Positions 7,500 through 16,143 of a stretch of 64,000 nt of DNA are shown piece by piece (position 1 is the stretch's first letter; every line of letters starts with the position of its first letter). The stretch lies in the NCBI RefSeq assembly GCF_014207425.1, contig NZ_JACHFF010000002.1:62001-126000 (forward strand), written 5' to 3'. A program made the translations under genes and the position numbers. Source of the DNA: Jeotgalicoccus coquinae. GTDB taxonomy: Bacteria; Bacillota; Bacilli; Staphylococcales; Salinicoccaceae. The notes beneath the pieces were generated by a model. The model saw nothing but the letters and a program-made list of their open reading frames with translations. It was not told the origin of the DNA and ran no database searches.

Positions 7500-9857
7500 T
7501 TAGTTAGGGTTATCTTCCAGCTCAGGAATAGATTTCTCTAAATACTGACGGTCTTTATTTGCATTAAAGTGGTCAGCTTTTTCCATCTTGACTGAAGTAA
7601 CGTAGTCGGGCATTTCTACGAAGTTTTCGTAAATACCTTTCTCTACAAGGAAGTTACCTTCAGGGAACTGAACACCAATGTTGCCGTCTTTAATTGCTGC
7701 ATACTTAACGAAGCCCTGGAATACACCGTTCTTGTTGTAAAGAACAACCGCTTCACCATCTTCAAGACCTTCACGGCGTGCATCCTGCTCACTTACAAGC
7801 ACATCGTAGCGGCCCATCTGGTTGAATGCATCCTGATCTCCATAAATCATCGCGTTGAACTGCTTACCGCGTCTCATCAGAAGTTTGAATTCTCCGGCCT
7901 TCTTATTGTTGTCCGGAATATCCATAGTAATCAGGTTGGCACGGCCATCCGGTGTCGGACATACGCCGCCTTCACATAACCATGCTCCGCCGTACTGATA
8001 AACGTCGCCCGCTTTCTTCAGGTGCTGAACACCGTCGTACTGCGGGTTAGCTTTCGCAATTTCGTCGCGAATCTGCTGTCCTGACTGGAAATCGATTAAA
8101 TGAGACTCTTCAGGTTTCACACGTTTCGCAAGATCGACATAAATCTGCCACTCACTGCGTGCTTCGGCAATACGATTGCGGTTTCCTTCAATTTCAGGTG
8201 AGAAGTAAATCATTCTCTCTGTAGAAGTTGAAAGTCCGCCGCCGTCCTGCTCGTAACGAGTTTTCGCGGGAAGCACTACGACAGTTTCTTTCGCATCAAG
8301 CAATGTTGATGTATTTAAAATAATATCCTGGTGAACACGGATATCGAGATTTTGCAGTGCATCTCTTACGAAGTCGGGATCCGGCATCGTTTCAAGGAAG
8401 TTACCGCCGGACATGTAGTAAAGTTTAAGCTTTCTTTCATTGTCTTCCGGCAGCATTGCGTTCTCAATAGTTACACCGACAGTATCTCCAGGCCACTGCG
8501 GAAGTTTGAAGTTCCAAAGATCTTCGATACGCGGACGGTTTTCGTCGTTGTAATCTCCGCCCGGCAGTGAAAACGGATCTGCACCCATTTCGCCTGAACC
8601 CTGTACTGAAGAGTGTCCGCGTAATGGCATAAGTCCTTTGTTCTTACCGCCTAACCAGCCGCGCAGTAACGCGAGGTTGGATACTTGTGAAATGTTGTCT
8701 GTTGCGTGTTTGTGCATTGTTAAACCGAGAGCCCAGACCATAACGCCTGTCTTCGCTTCAGCAAGGCTGTTTGATAATTCAATAATACGTTCTTTATCGA
8801 TACCCGAAGACTGCACGATTTCTTCCCAGCTCTGAGATTGAACGTTTTCTTTAAGGTCTTCGTAGTGGTTAACATGTTCGTTAACGAACTCATGGTTAAT
8901 TGCAGCACCTTCATTCTGCTCTTCAAGATCGAACCAGTGCTTCATTACACCGTGCATTAACGCAATGTCGCCGCCGATGTTTACTTCGTAGAATTCGTCT
9001 GCAAGTTCAGTACCGAAAAGTGCTGACTCAACTACTGAAGGTACCCAGTAGTTTTCCATTGCAGGTTCTCTGTAAGGGTTAATAACGATAATCTTCGTAC
9101 CGCGTTTTTTAGCTTCCATCATGTATTTAGTAGAAACCGGTGATGCGTTTGAGGCAACACTTCCCCAGAATACCAATACATCTGTGCCTAGCCAGTCCTG
9201 GTAATTACAAGTTGAAGCCCCTACACCCACTGAGCGTTTCATCGCTGATTTACTCGGCGAGTGACAGATACGTGATGCGTTATCGATATGGTTTGTTTCA
9301 AGGTAACGTGCAACTTTCGCTGCAACATAATAAGATTCATTCGTAATACCGCGGCTTGTTAAGTAGAATGCATACTGTTTCGGATCAAGAACTTTCATCT
9401 TGTCCGCAATCGTATTCATTGCTTCGTCCCACGATACTCTGATGAATTTGCGATCGCCTTTACGGCGGATCATCGGATACGGAATACGGCCAAGTTCGCG
9501 CAGCTCAGTGCTGTCCATCTTGCGTAATTCATCAATATCCTGATGTAAAATTTCCGGTTTAATCGGAGGTGCTGTATTTAATCTCAGTACGTTAAAACGT
9601 GTTGTACACATATGCGGACCGTTTAAAGTCTGGTCCTGGAGGCCTGATACACCAAGCGCACAGCCGTCACAAACACCTTTTAATATAATGTTTTTTGCGT
9701 AATTTAAATTGTCTCTGTTTTTCCAGACGATTTTAGCAGTATCTCTCATGTGATGAGGTTTTACTTTTGTTAAACCGAATGGCACAGGACTTACCCACAA
9801 TTTCGGATCCCACTTTTTAGTCTTATTAATTGGACCCGGATGAAGAGTTTTACCCAT
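7500..9857 (-). CDS. FdhF/YdeP-family molybdopterin oxidoreductase (formate dehydrogenase-like)
   Basis: A 785-residue cytosolic molybdoenzyme of the YdeP/formate-dehydrogenase-alpha-like family. CDGC (Cys63, Cys66) and Cys84 in PHMC suggest an N-terminal Fe-S region, with only three Cys in this stretch. RICHSPSKSAMKRS (Cys198-His199) is the Cys-His pair typical of Mo/W ligation in formate dehydrogenases, with Cys in place of selenocysteine. The C-terminal beta-barrel (about 640-770) is the molydopterin dinucleotide-binding domain. It follows an OFA-type carrier gene after 39 bp, probably in one transcript, and fdhD is divergent; the cluster points to a formate-related role. True substrate is unproven, since YdeP homologues are also linked to acid stress. 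GGGAGTG precedes the ATG. Confidence 0.9.
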   Translation of the reverse strand: MGKTLHPGPINKTKKWDPKLWVSPVPFGLTKVKPHHMRDTAKIVWKNRDNLNYAKNIILKGVCDGCALGVSGLQDQTLNGPHMCTTRFNVLRLNTAPPIKPEILHQDIDELRKMDSTELRELGRIPYPMIRRKGDRKFIRVSWDEAMNTIADKMKVLDPKQYAFYLTSRGITNESYYVAAKVARYLETNHIDNASRICHSPSKSAMKRSVGVGASTCNYQDWLGTDVLVFWGSVASNASPVSTKYMMEAKKRGTKIIVINPYREPAMENYWVPSVVESALFGTELADEFYEVNIGGDIALMHGVMKHWFDLEEQNEGAAINHEFVNEHVNHYEDLKENVQSQSWEEIVQSSGIDKERIIELSNSLAEAKTGVMVWALGLTMHKHATDNISQVSNLALLRGWLGGKNKGLMPLRGHSSVQGSGEMGADPFSLPGGDYNDENRPRIEDLWNFKLPQWPGDTVGVTIENAMLPEDNERKLKLYYMSGGNFLETMPDPDFVRDALQNLDIRVHQDIILNTSTLLDAKETVVVLPAKTRYEQDGGGLSTSTERMIYFSPEIEGNRNRIAEARSEWQIYVDLAKRVKPEESHLIDFQSGQQIRDEIAKANPQYDGVQHLKKAGDVYQYGGAWLCEGGVCPTPDGRANLITMDIPDNNKKAGEFKLLMRRGKQFNAMIYGDQDAFNQMGRYDVLVSEQDARREGLEDGEAVVLYNKNGVFQGFVKYAAIKDGNIGVQFPEGNFLVEKGIYENFVEMPDYVTSVKMEKADHFNANKDRQYLEKSIPELEDNPN

Positions 9858-9896
9858 GTAGACACTCCCTCTATATAATAATAACTCTATTGTACA

Positions 9897-11159
9897 CTAT
9901 TTCGCGGAAGCGCTGACAGAATCCAGCTCATTTTTCTGCTGAAGTTTTCTAATATCCAGTCGGATAAATACTGAAATTACCAGTGCGATAACGAACAGCC
10001 CCGCAAAAATGTACAGCGACCATGCATAGCTTTGTGTCGCTTCGTAAATTTTGGCAACGATAAACGGACCTGCGAGACCTGCTGCTGCCCATGCTGTTAA
10101 AATATATCCGTGAATGGCACCAAGCTGCTTCGTTCCGAAGATGTCCCCGATGTATGCAGGAATTGCCGAAAAACCACCGCCGTAGCATGAAATCATAACG
10201 AACAGCAGTAATTGGAAAAGCAGTGCGTTCGTCGTGAACGGCAGTACCGCAAAGATTCCAATCTGTAATACGAAGAACAGCGTATAAAGATTTGTTCTGC
10301 CGATGTAATCTGAAATAGATGCCCAGACCAGACGTCCGGCTCCGTTAAATACGCCCATAATTCCTACCATGAATGCTGCTGCACCTGCAGATAATCCGGC
10401 AATTTCAACACCCATCGGACTTGCGACTGCAAGAATTGCAATACCGCATGTCACGTTGATAAAGAGCATCAGCCACAAGAAATAAAAACGTTTCGTCTTA
10501 ATTGCCTCATTGGCTGTCAGCTGTGCCAGATCTTTCGACACAGCTTCAGTGCTTTCATCGATCATCACACCTTTAGGATGATACCCTTCAGGCGGTCTTT
10601 CGAGATATAAACTCGACACAAGCATTACCATAAAGTAAATGGCGCCGAGAATAAAAAATGTGTTAGGAATTCCAACAGACTCAATCAGCATGCGCATTAC
10701 CGGACTTGCGATCATCGCGGCAAAACCAAACCCCATAATTGCAAGACCTGTCGCCATTCCGCGTCTGTCCGGGAACCATTTAACTAATGTAGAAACCGGA
10801 GTTATGTACCCTATACCGAGCCCGATTCCCCCGAGCACTCCGTAACCGACATACAGGAGCCACAGCATTTCAAGCTGTATACCGAATCCCGCTGTAATCA
10901 TACCTGCAGCAAAAAATACTGTGGATACCAGTCCCGACATCCTCGGCCCTTTCGCCTCCACGAAATGTCCCATAAATGCTGCAGACAGTCCTAAAAATAA
11001 AATAGCAATACTAAACGTAATTGAAACCTGGCTCAATGTCCATCCGATAGATTCCTGAAGCGGCGTCGTAAATACACTCCATGCGTAAACTGAGCCGATT
11101 GAAATATGTATGCCCACCCCTGCAAGAGCAATCAGCCAGCGATTTTTCTTTGTTTGCAT
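9897..11159 (-). CDS. OFA-family MFS transporter (oxalate/formate antiporter-like)
   Basis: A 420-residue major facilitator with about twelve membrane segments. The opening WLIALAGVGIHISIGSVYAWSVF and the GYG.LGGIGLGIGYITPVSTLVKWFPDRRGMATG stretch are typical of the oxalate/formate antiporter (OFA) family. It is the first gene of a likely bicistron with the molybdoenzyme downstream, which suggests carriage of formate or a related organic anion. The ATG at 11159 has a GGGGG Shine-Dalgarno. Transcription probably starts from the promoter at 11219-11247. Confidence 0.88.
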   Translation of the reverse strand: MQTKKNRWLIALAGVGIHISIGSVYAWSVFTTPLQESIGWTLSQVSITFSIAILFLGLSAAFMGHFVEAKGPRMSGLVSTVFFAAGMITAGFGIQLEMLWLLYVGYGVLGGIGLGIGYITPVSTLVKWFPDRRGMATGLAIMGFGFAAMIASPVMRMLIESVGIPNTFFILGAIYFMVMLVSSLYLERPPEGYHPKGVMIDESTEAVSKDLAQLTANEAIKTKRFYFLWLMLFINVTCGIAILAVASPMGVEIAGLSAGAAAFMVGIMGVFNGAGRLVWASISDYIGRTNLYTLFFVLQIGIFAVLPFTTNALLFQLLLFVMISCYGGGFSAIPAYIGDIFGTKQLGAIHGYILTAWAAAGLAGPFIVAKIYEATQSYAWSLYIFAGLFVIALVISVFIRLDIRKLQQKNELDSVSASAK

Positions 11160-11196
11160 GTAAATCCCCCTATTATTTTTGACGGAATTCCTAAAA

Positions 11197-11226
11197 TTGT
11201 AATCTCGTCTTAAATGTGATTATATA
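11197..11226 (+). promoter_or_regulatory. Candidate fdhD promoter
   Basis: TTGTAA (11197-11202), 18-bp spacer, TATATA (11221-11226). Its -10 overlaps the -10 of the opposite promoter, so the two divergent genes share one control region. Confidence 0.4.
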
Positions 11227-11247
11227 AAGAAAAAGAAGCCTTTACAA
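11219..11247 (-). promoter_or_regulatory. Promoter of OFA carrier/formate dehydrogenase operon
   Basis: On the minus strand: TTGTAA (11242-11247), 17-bp spacer, perfect TATAAT (11219-11224). Confidence 0.65.
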
Positions 11248-11275
11248 TAAGATTCGGAGTAGGAGAGTTTTTACT

Positions 11276-12079
11276 ATGGAAATCGTTACTAAAAATACTA
11301 TCCGCCGCTATACGGACGGAAAATTCATCGAGACCGATGATATAATCGCTGAGGAATTTCCACTGACTATATATTTAAATGATGTAGAATTTGCAACGTT
11401 GGTCTGTTCACCCGATGACCTGGAGGAACTCGTTATCGGGTTTTTAGCATCGGAAGGTGCACTGCGCTCATTTAAGGAAATTGAATCGATGAATATCGAC
11501 GAACGCGGCGGATTCTGCCACGTCAAAGTTTCACGTGAACTTCCAAAAGACTACGGCTCGTTCTCAAAACGCGTACTCGGCTCATGCTGCGGTAAAAGCC
11601 GTCAGTTCTACTTCCAGGCAGACGTTGAAACTTCGAAGTATTCATTGTCGGATACTAAACTGACACCTGAGCAGTGCATCAGTCTGATGAAGGAAATGCA
11701 GGAAGAAAGTACGATATTTAAAGACACCGGCGGCATCCATAATGCGAGCATCGCATCACCTGACGGCACTATCGTGCATAAAGGCGATATCGGACGCCAT
11801 AACGCACTTGATAAACTTTATGGACACTGTCTGCAGAACAACATTTCAGTTAAAGATAAAGTTATCGTATTCAGTGGACGCATCTCGTCTGAGGTACTGA
11901 CAAAAGCATCGAAAATTGGCGTCGGCATCGTGCTGAGCAAATCCGCACCGACTGACCTCGCGATTAAGCTCGCCCATGACTTAAACATTACAGCTGCAGG
12001 GTTTATCCGCGGCAGTTCATTTAATATTTACAGCCATCCATGGCGTATTATTGGAGCGGACGAACTGGAAAGTCAATAA
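11276..12079 (+). CDS. fdhD: Formate dehydrogenase accessory sulfurtransferase FdhD
   Basis: FdhD passes sulfur from a cysteine desulfurase to the molybdenum cofactor, which formate dehydrogenases need for activity. The 267-residue protein has the expected length. Adjacent Cys104-Cys105 in LGSCCGKSR occupy the reactive loop (CxxC in Escherichia coli). GGIHNAS and DIGRHNALDKLYG are conserved cofactor/GDP-binding motifs, and SGRISSEVLTKASKIG follows. It is divergent from the OFA carrier/molybdoenzyme pair, a natural partnership. GGAGAG precedes the ATG. The gene ends at a hairpin shared with the converging glucosaminidase gene. Confidence 0.95.
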   Translation: MEIVTKNTIRRYTDGKFIETDDIIAEEFPLTIYLNDVEFATLVCSPDDLEELVIGFLASEGALRSFKEIESMNIDERGGFCHVKVSRELPKDYGSFSKRVLGSCCGKSRQFYFQADVETSKYSLSDTKLTPEQCISLMKEMQEESTIFKDTGGIHNASIASPDGTIVHKGDIGRHNALDKLYGHCLQNNISVKDKVIVFSGRISSEVLTKASKIGVGIVLSKSAPTDLAIKLAHDLNITAAGFIRGSSFNIYSHPWRIIGADELESQ

Positions 12080-12144
12080 ATTGGATTAATTTCCGTTGTT
12101 CGGGGACTACGTCGTACTCCATAACAAGCTTCACACAATAAAAA

Positions 12145-12185
12145 CATAAACGCACCCTCTCCAAAATGGAGAAAGGTGCGTTTCT
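12145..12185. terminator. Bidirectional terminator fdhD / sagB-like
   Basis: AAACGCACC (12148-12156) pairs with GGTGCGTTT (12175-12183). An inner CTCC/GGAG stem lies within, and T-runs are present on both strands. Confidence 0.85.
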
Positions 12186-12980
12186 TTAATCCGGCTGTTT
12201 ATCATTATTATAATTCTCAGTTTCCAGCTCATCGTATTCCAGCCCTAATGAATTGTAGTAACTGTTCATAATGCTGGCGATTTTCTCTGCCCATTCTATA
12301 TCCGTTGCATAAAGATGAGTCCCCGGGTTCTCCGGATTCCACCTCATACGATATAATGTGTTTTGCCCGTTATCCAGATAGTTCGTGCGGATAAATTCCG
12401 CCCCGCCGGTAATTGCCGCGTCAGGTGTTGACCAGTCGGCTTCTTGTGCGTAGCTTGAGCCTTCGGCAATCGCATCATGGTCAAATGCACCGATTCCGAA
12501 AAAGTTATAATATGTTGTACCTTCAACTTCTATACCGGAAGCGAGTTCCGATTGTCCGTGCCCCGTTTCAAGCAGCGCATGGCTGATCAGATACAGTGCA
12601 TTTATATTATGTTTTTGTTCCGCCTCGATAAAAGCAGCGCCCGTGCCTTCCAATATTCCTTTACCATCAAGCAGTTTATTCAGTTCATCTTCACCGGCAT
12701 CCGACTGTGAGTCCAGCGGTAAAAATTGAAAGTTATTGCTGCTTTCCATCGTCATCGCTTCTTTAATATCATTTTCGTCTGCGTATTCTGTCACATTGCC
12801 CGCAAGCTTCACGTCACCTGTATTATTATTGACCTGCATGCTGACAGCTTCTTCAAAAGTATACGTAGAAATCTCCTCCGTTTTAAAAAATGATGTTTCT
12901 GAAACGAAGAATGCCAGCGTAAATAATGCCATTACAATAATCAGCAGTATAAAGGGAATATTTTCTTTTATCTTTTCCAT
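12186..12980 (-). CDS. Membrane-anchored N-acetylglucosaminidase, SagB-like
   Basis: Peptidoglycan hydrolase cutting glycan strands at N-acetylglucosamine, acting at the outer face of the membrane. Residues 8-28 form a single uncleaved membrane anchor (IPFILLIIVMALFTLAFFV). The rest is an extracytoplasmic GH73 domain: HALLETGHGQSELASGI holds the catalytic Glu region, then YYNFFGIGAFD and AITGGAEFI. Architecture (one TM plus one GH73 domain, 264 residues) matches staphylococcal SagB, which sets glycan length in new wall. The ATG at 12980 has GGAGGG 5 nt upstream; the GTG at 12986 overlaps that site and is rejected. SagB's partner SpdC is not in the window. Confidence 0.88.
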   Translation of the reverse strand: MEKIKENIPFILLIIVMALFTLAFFVSETSFFKTEEISTYTFEEAVSMQVNNNTGDVKLAGNVTEYADENDIKEAMTMESSNNFQFLPLDSQSDAGEDELNKLLDGKGILEGTGAAFIEAEQKHNINALYLISHALLETGHGQSELASGIEVEGTTYYNFFGIGAFDHDAIAEGSSYAQEADWSTPDAAITGGAEFIRTNYLDNGQNTLYRMRWNPENPGTHLYATDIEWAEKIASIMNSYYNSLGLEYDELETENYNNDKQPD

Positions 12981-12995
12981 GGGCACCCTCCAAAA

Positions 12996-13033
12996 AAATA
13001 AATGAGACTGACGATGTCAGTCTCATATTTATG
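12996..13033 (-). terminator. Terminator of the 60-aa gene
   Basis: ATGAGACTGAC / GTCAGTCTCAT stem with a GAT loop, then an AT-rich run, directly after the stop at 13054. Confidence 0.8.
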
Positions 13034-13053
13034 TTTACTATATTAACGCTGTT

Positions 13054-13236
13054 TTACCGCTGGTCAAATAGAACTGCTTCTAATTGTTTCAATTTTGCCT
13101 GGATTTCTTCATCCAGTGATTCCACAGTAATCCGCTGTTCCAGCAAATCCGTTGCTTCGTCGAAAGAAATACCAATTGCTTCACTGATTTGATATGCAGT
13201 TAAATTGCCTTTTAGAATGTTTAAATCTGTCTCCAT
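13054..13236 (-). CDS. Small helix-turn-helix-like protein
   Basis: A 60-residue protein I cannot name. Residues 10-38 (LTAYQISEAIGISFDEATDLLEQR) read like a helix-turn-helix that recognises DNA, and the C-terminal half (LDEEIQAKLKQLEAVL) looks like a short coiled-coil or dimerisation helix. AGGTGATT precedes the ATG and a strong terminator follows, so it is probably a real monocistronic gene. The 210 bp upstream (13237-13446) hold no gene; they contain a small inverted repeat (CAACTT-TTC-AAGTTG, 13394-13408) and AT-rich DNA. Confidence 0.6.
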   Translation of the reverse strand: METDLNILKGNLTAYQISEAIGISFDEATDLLEQRITVESLDEEIQAKLKQLEAVLFDQR

Positions 13237-13446
13237 ACAATCACCTGGTTCAAATGTAATAAATTATCGAGAGCTTACACAATTCATCTTTCGCAGATAA
13301 ATTCGTTAAATGATTAAATATGAAGCTCCAGACAAATTCGCTGCTAATTAGTGAATTTTTTTACTTAGTAGATTAATTAAACTACATTATACGCAACTTT
13401 TCAAGTTGGCATTAGTATTTTCATCATTTTATTACATTATATAAGT

Positions 13447-14760
13447 TTATAATATCATACCTGCAATAAATCCTGTAATCAGAACAGGTATGTTCAGGAA
13501 GATAAACGTCGGTACACAGGTATCCCAGATGTGATCGTGCTGACCATCGACATTTAATCCCGCAGTCGGACCGAGCGTAGAATCTGATGCCGGAGACCCC
13601 GCATCACCAAGTACGCCGGCAGTTCCGACAATCGCAATAATTGCAGATATCGACAGACCGAGCTCTGTGCCCATCGGTACAAAGATCGCTGCGATAATCG
13701 GCAGTGTTGCGAATGATGAACCGATTCCCATCGTTACGACCAAGCCGACAAGGAGCATTCCCATAACGATAAACGCCTTATTATTACCAAGCGTATCTGA
13801 AATACTGTTCACCAGCGGAAGAACATCCTCAGTTTCTGTAATCACGCCGGCAAAGCCGTTTGCCGCGAGCATTACCATACCGATATACGCCATGATTTTA
13901 ATACCGTTGACCAGCTCACGATCAAGATCCGCCCACTTAAACTGCAATGACAGGAAGAAGACCATAATACCGCCTAGGGCACCAAAAATCATTGAGTCGG
14001 TAAAGAACTGCACTGTAAATGTCACGATAATTGCTATTGTTGCTGTAACTAATGTTTTCGTGCTGACCGTCATTTTTTCAGCCGACATTTCGCTTTCTTT
14101 ATCTAAATATTTCCGCGGTCTTCTATAGAAGAAAAATGCGAGAATTAAACCGGCAACGAAACCGAGTGCCGGAATAATCATGCTGGGTGCGACATCTCCA
14201 AATTCAATCGTTGTGCCTGCGTTCGCAAAGCTCGTCACGATTGTATTCTGAAATATTTGTCCGTAACCAAACGGCAGCACCGCATAAGTGAATGTCAGAC
14301 CGAAAGTCATGACGACTGCAAGCAGCCTGCGGTCCAGCTGCAGTTCGTTAAATAAACTGATCAGCGGCGGAATAAGTATCGGAATAAACGCAATATGCAC
14401 TGGAATTAAGTTCTGACTGATCATAGAAATAACGAGCAGCGTTACGATTAAAGAAACCTTCGCAATCACTCGTGCCTTCGTTGTTTTACTGGCATTCAGA
14501 ACACTTAAAATCTTATCTACCATAACGTCGGTAATACCGCTGTATGCAATGAGTGCGGCGAATCCTCCGAGGAGCGCATAGCTGAGCGCAATTTCAGCAC
14601 CGTTGACGATTCCTCCTGTGAATACACTGATAACTTCATCGACACCCATACCGGAAACAAGTCCGCCGGTCAGTGCACCGATAAACAGTGCCAGTATAAC
14701 ATTAAGTCTGCACAGACTTAAAATGACCATAACGAGTATCGCAATTAAAACTGAGTTCAT
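13447..14760 (-). CDS. Na+/H+ antiporter-family (YuiF/NhaC-like) carrier
   Basis: A 437-residue polytopic membrane protein with ten to twelve hydrophobic segments, of the Na+/H+ antiporter-like family that includes YuiF. The opening LCRLNVILALFIGALTGG, the central PVHIAFIPILIPPLISL and the late GDAGSPASDSTLGPTAGLN are characteristic. Family members include Na+/H+ antiporters and amino-acid carriers, so the substrate is uncertain. GGAGG lies 8 nt before the ATG. It is divergent from metA with 126 bp between them. Confidence 0.82.
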   Translation of the reverse strand: MNSVLIAILVMVILSLCRLNVILALFIGALTGGLVSGMGVDEVISVFTGGIVNGAEIALSYALLGGFAALIAYSGITDVMVDKILSVLNASKTTKARVIAKVSLIVTLLVISMISQNLIPVHIAFIPILIPPLISLFNELQLDRRLLAVVMTFGLTFTYAVLPFGYGQIFQNTIVTSFANAGTTIEFGDVAPSMIIPALGFVAGLILAFFFYRRPRKYLDKESEMSAEKMTVSTKTLVTATIAIIVTFTVQFFTDSMIFGALGGIMVFFLSLQFKWADLDRELVNGIKIMAYIGMVMLAANGFAGVITETEDVLPLVNSISDTLGNNKAFIVMGMLLVGLVVTMGIGSSFATLPIIAAIFVPMGTELGLSISAIIAIVGTAGVLGDAGSPASDSTLGPTAGLNVDGQHDHIWDTCVPTFIFLNIPVLITGFIAGMIL

Positions 14761-14886
14761 TATTTTTCCTCCAAAATACGTTTATATACTGCTTTTAAAG
14801 TTTTTTGACAATTTAGACATTGACTGTCGTTCGTTTTCTGTTACATTAAGAAGTACTTATTATATGTTATTTAAGGACGTGAACGC

Positions 14887-15810
14887 ATGCCAATTAAAAT
14901 CATCGAAGGCCTTCCTGTACGAACGAAACTGCAGCAAGAACAAGTATATACTATAGAAGCTTCCCGCGCGATATCACAGGACATTCGTCCATTAAAAATT
15001 CTTATTTTAAACCTTATGCCCCTGAAAGAAACGACTGAACTTCAGCTTCTTAGACTGCTCGGTAACTCACCGCTTCAAATCGATGTTGAATTTCTGCATA
15101 TGTCGACGCATAAAAGCAGAAATACACCGACCAGTCATCTCCAGAAATTTTATAAGACATACAATGAAGTAAAAGATGATTATTTCGACGGTATGATTGT
15201 TACCGGCGCACCGGTGGAAAAGCTGAATTTCGAACAAGTCGGTTACATCGATGAACTAAAAAACATAACTGACTGGGCACAGACTCATGTCTTTTCCAGA
15301 TTTTATATTTGCTGGGGGGCACAATTTGCTTTAAACCACTATTATAATATCGAAAAGCTTACTTTATCAGAAAAATTGTTCGGTGTGTTCGATTATCAGA
15401 ATATAAAACCGGAACATCCGTATATCCGCGGTTTTGATGATATTTATCAGGTTCCCCAATCCAGACATACTAAAATTAATTACGAAGTTTTAAATGATAT
15501 TCCGGAGCTGGAAGTATTAACTTTCAATAAAAATTTCGGTCCGGATATCATCACTTCTAAAAATCAGCGTGACCTGTTTATTTTCGGTCATTTGGAGTAC
15601 GACCGTGAAACACTGAAGAAAGAATACGACCGCGATGCCGAGAACGGCGTTGACACTGCCGTTCCATTCAATTATTATCCGGATGACAACCCGGAAAGCA
15701 ATCCGAAATTCCAATGGCGCAGCCACGGACATCTGCTGTTTAACAACTGGCTGAATGAAACCTATCAGAATACATTGTACGATTTAAGAAAACTGGATGA
15801 ACTAAAATAA
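14887..15810 (+). CDS. metA: Homoserine O-acetyltransferase (MetA fold)
   Basis: First committed step of methionine synthesis, acylating homoserine. The 307-residue protein has the family's catalytic set at the canonical positions: Cys142 (ICWGAQ), His235 and Glu237 (FGHLEY). Residue 111 is Glu (TGAPVEKL); in this family Glu111 gives acetyl-CoA specificity and Gly111 succinyl-CoA specificity, so this should be the acetyl form. That fits the metI-like gene at 20.9 kb, which could use O-acetylhomoserine. AAGGA precedes the ATG. The 126-bp upstream region shows neither a SAM riboswitch nor a T-box. Confidence 0.95.
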   Translation: MPIKIIEGLPVRTKLQQEQVYTIEASRAISQDIRPLKILILNLMPLKETTELQLLRLLGNSPLQIDVEFLHMSTHKSRNTPTSHLQKFYKTYNEVKDDYFDGMIVTGAPVEKLNFEQVGYIDELKNITDWAQTHVFSRFYICWGAQFALNHYYNIEKLTLSEKLFGVFDYQNIKPEHPYIRGFDDIYQVPQSRHTKINYEVLNDIPELEVLTFNKNFGPDIITSKNQRDLFIFGHLEYDRETLKKEYDRDAENGVDTAVPFNYYPDDNPESNPKFQWRSHGHLLFNNWLNETYQNTLYDLRKLDELK

Positions 15811-15834
15811 AAAGGCGCCCGGCGGGCGCCTTTT
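15808..15834. terminator. Bidirectional terminator metA / chorismate mutase
   Basis: AAAAGGCGCCC-GGC-GGGCGCCTTTT, an 11-bp perfect stem with a three-base loop. Confidence 0.92.
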
Positions 15835-16123
15835 AGCATGTTTTCGTATGCTGACCGTGAAGACATTCCTGCTGTCTTCTTCTAGAGAGCTCCATGAGGT
15901 GTTTACTAAAATCCGAGATGTAAGTATCCAGCGTACGATCATTTAAATAGGAAATATTTTTATTAATCACCATTTTCTCACGCTGCGCATCTAGAACGGG
16001 AAGGTTATTCGCGAGTTTATACTCAGCAATTTCCGTCGATACTTTCATTCTCTTTTCGAAAAGCTGAACGAGCTGGCGGTCTATCTGATCTATTTCTTTA
16101 CGTAACTCATTATGTCTCCCCAT
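15833..16123 (-). CDS. Monofunctional chorismate mutase (AroQ class)
   Basis: Converts chorismate to prephenate, the branch point to Phe and Tyr. The 96 residues are the three-helix AroQ fold: LRKEIDQIDRQLVQLFEKR, then IAEYK and PVLDAQREK, giving the expected Arg, Arg, Lys, Asp, Arg, Glu active-site series. In Bacillus and Staphylococcus this domain is fused to the N-terminus of DAHP synthase; here it is a separate gene 20 bp downstream. AGGAGG lies before the ATG at 16123, ruling out the ATG at 16138. The pair may form a complex in which prephenate or chorismate controls DAHP synthase, which is inferred. Confidence 0.93.
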   Translation of the reverse strand: MGRHNELRKEIDQIDRQLVQLFEKRMKVSTEIAEYKLANNLPVLDAQREKMVINKNISYLNDRTLDTYISDFSKHLMELSRRRQQECLHGQHTKTC

Positions 16124-16143
16124 GGTTAGCCTCCTCATATTTT

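Noticed and set aside
13667-14128. 153-codon plus-strand ORF inside the Na+/H+ antiporter-family gene
   Set aside because: Shadow of the real minus-strand gene; Ile/Pro/Ser/Thr-rich composition with no motif.
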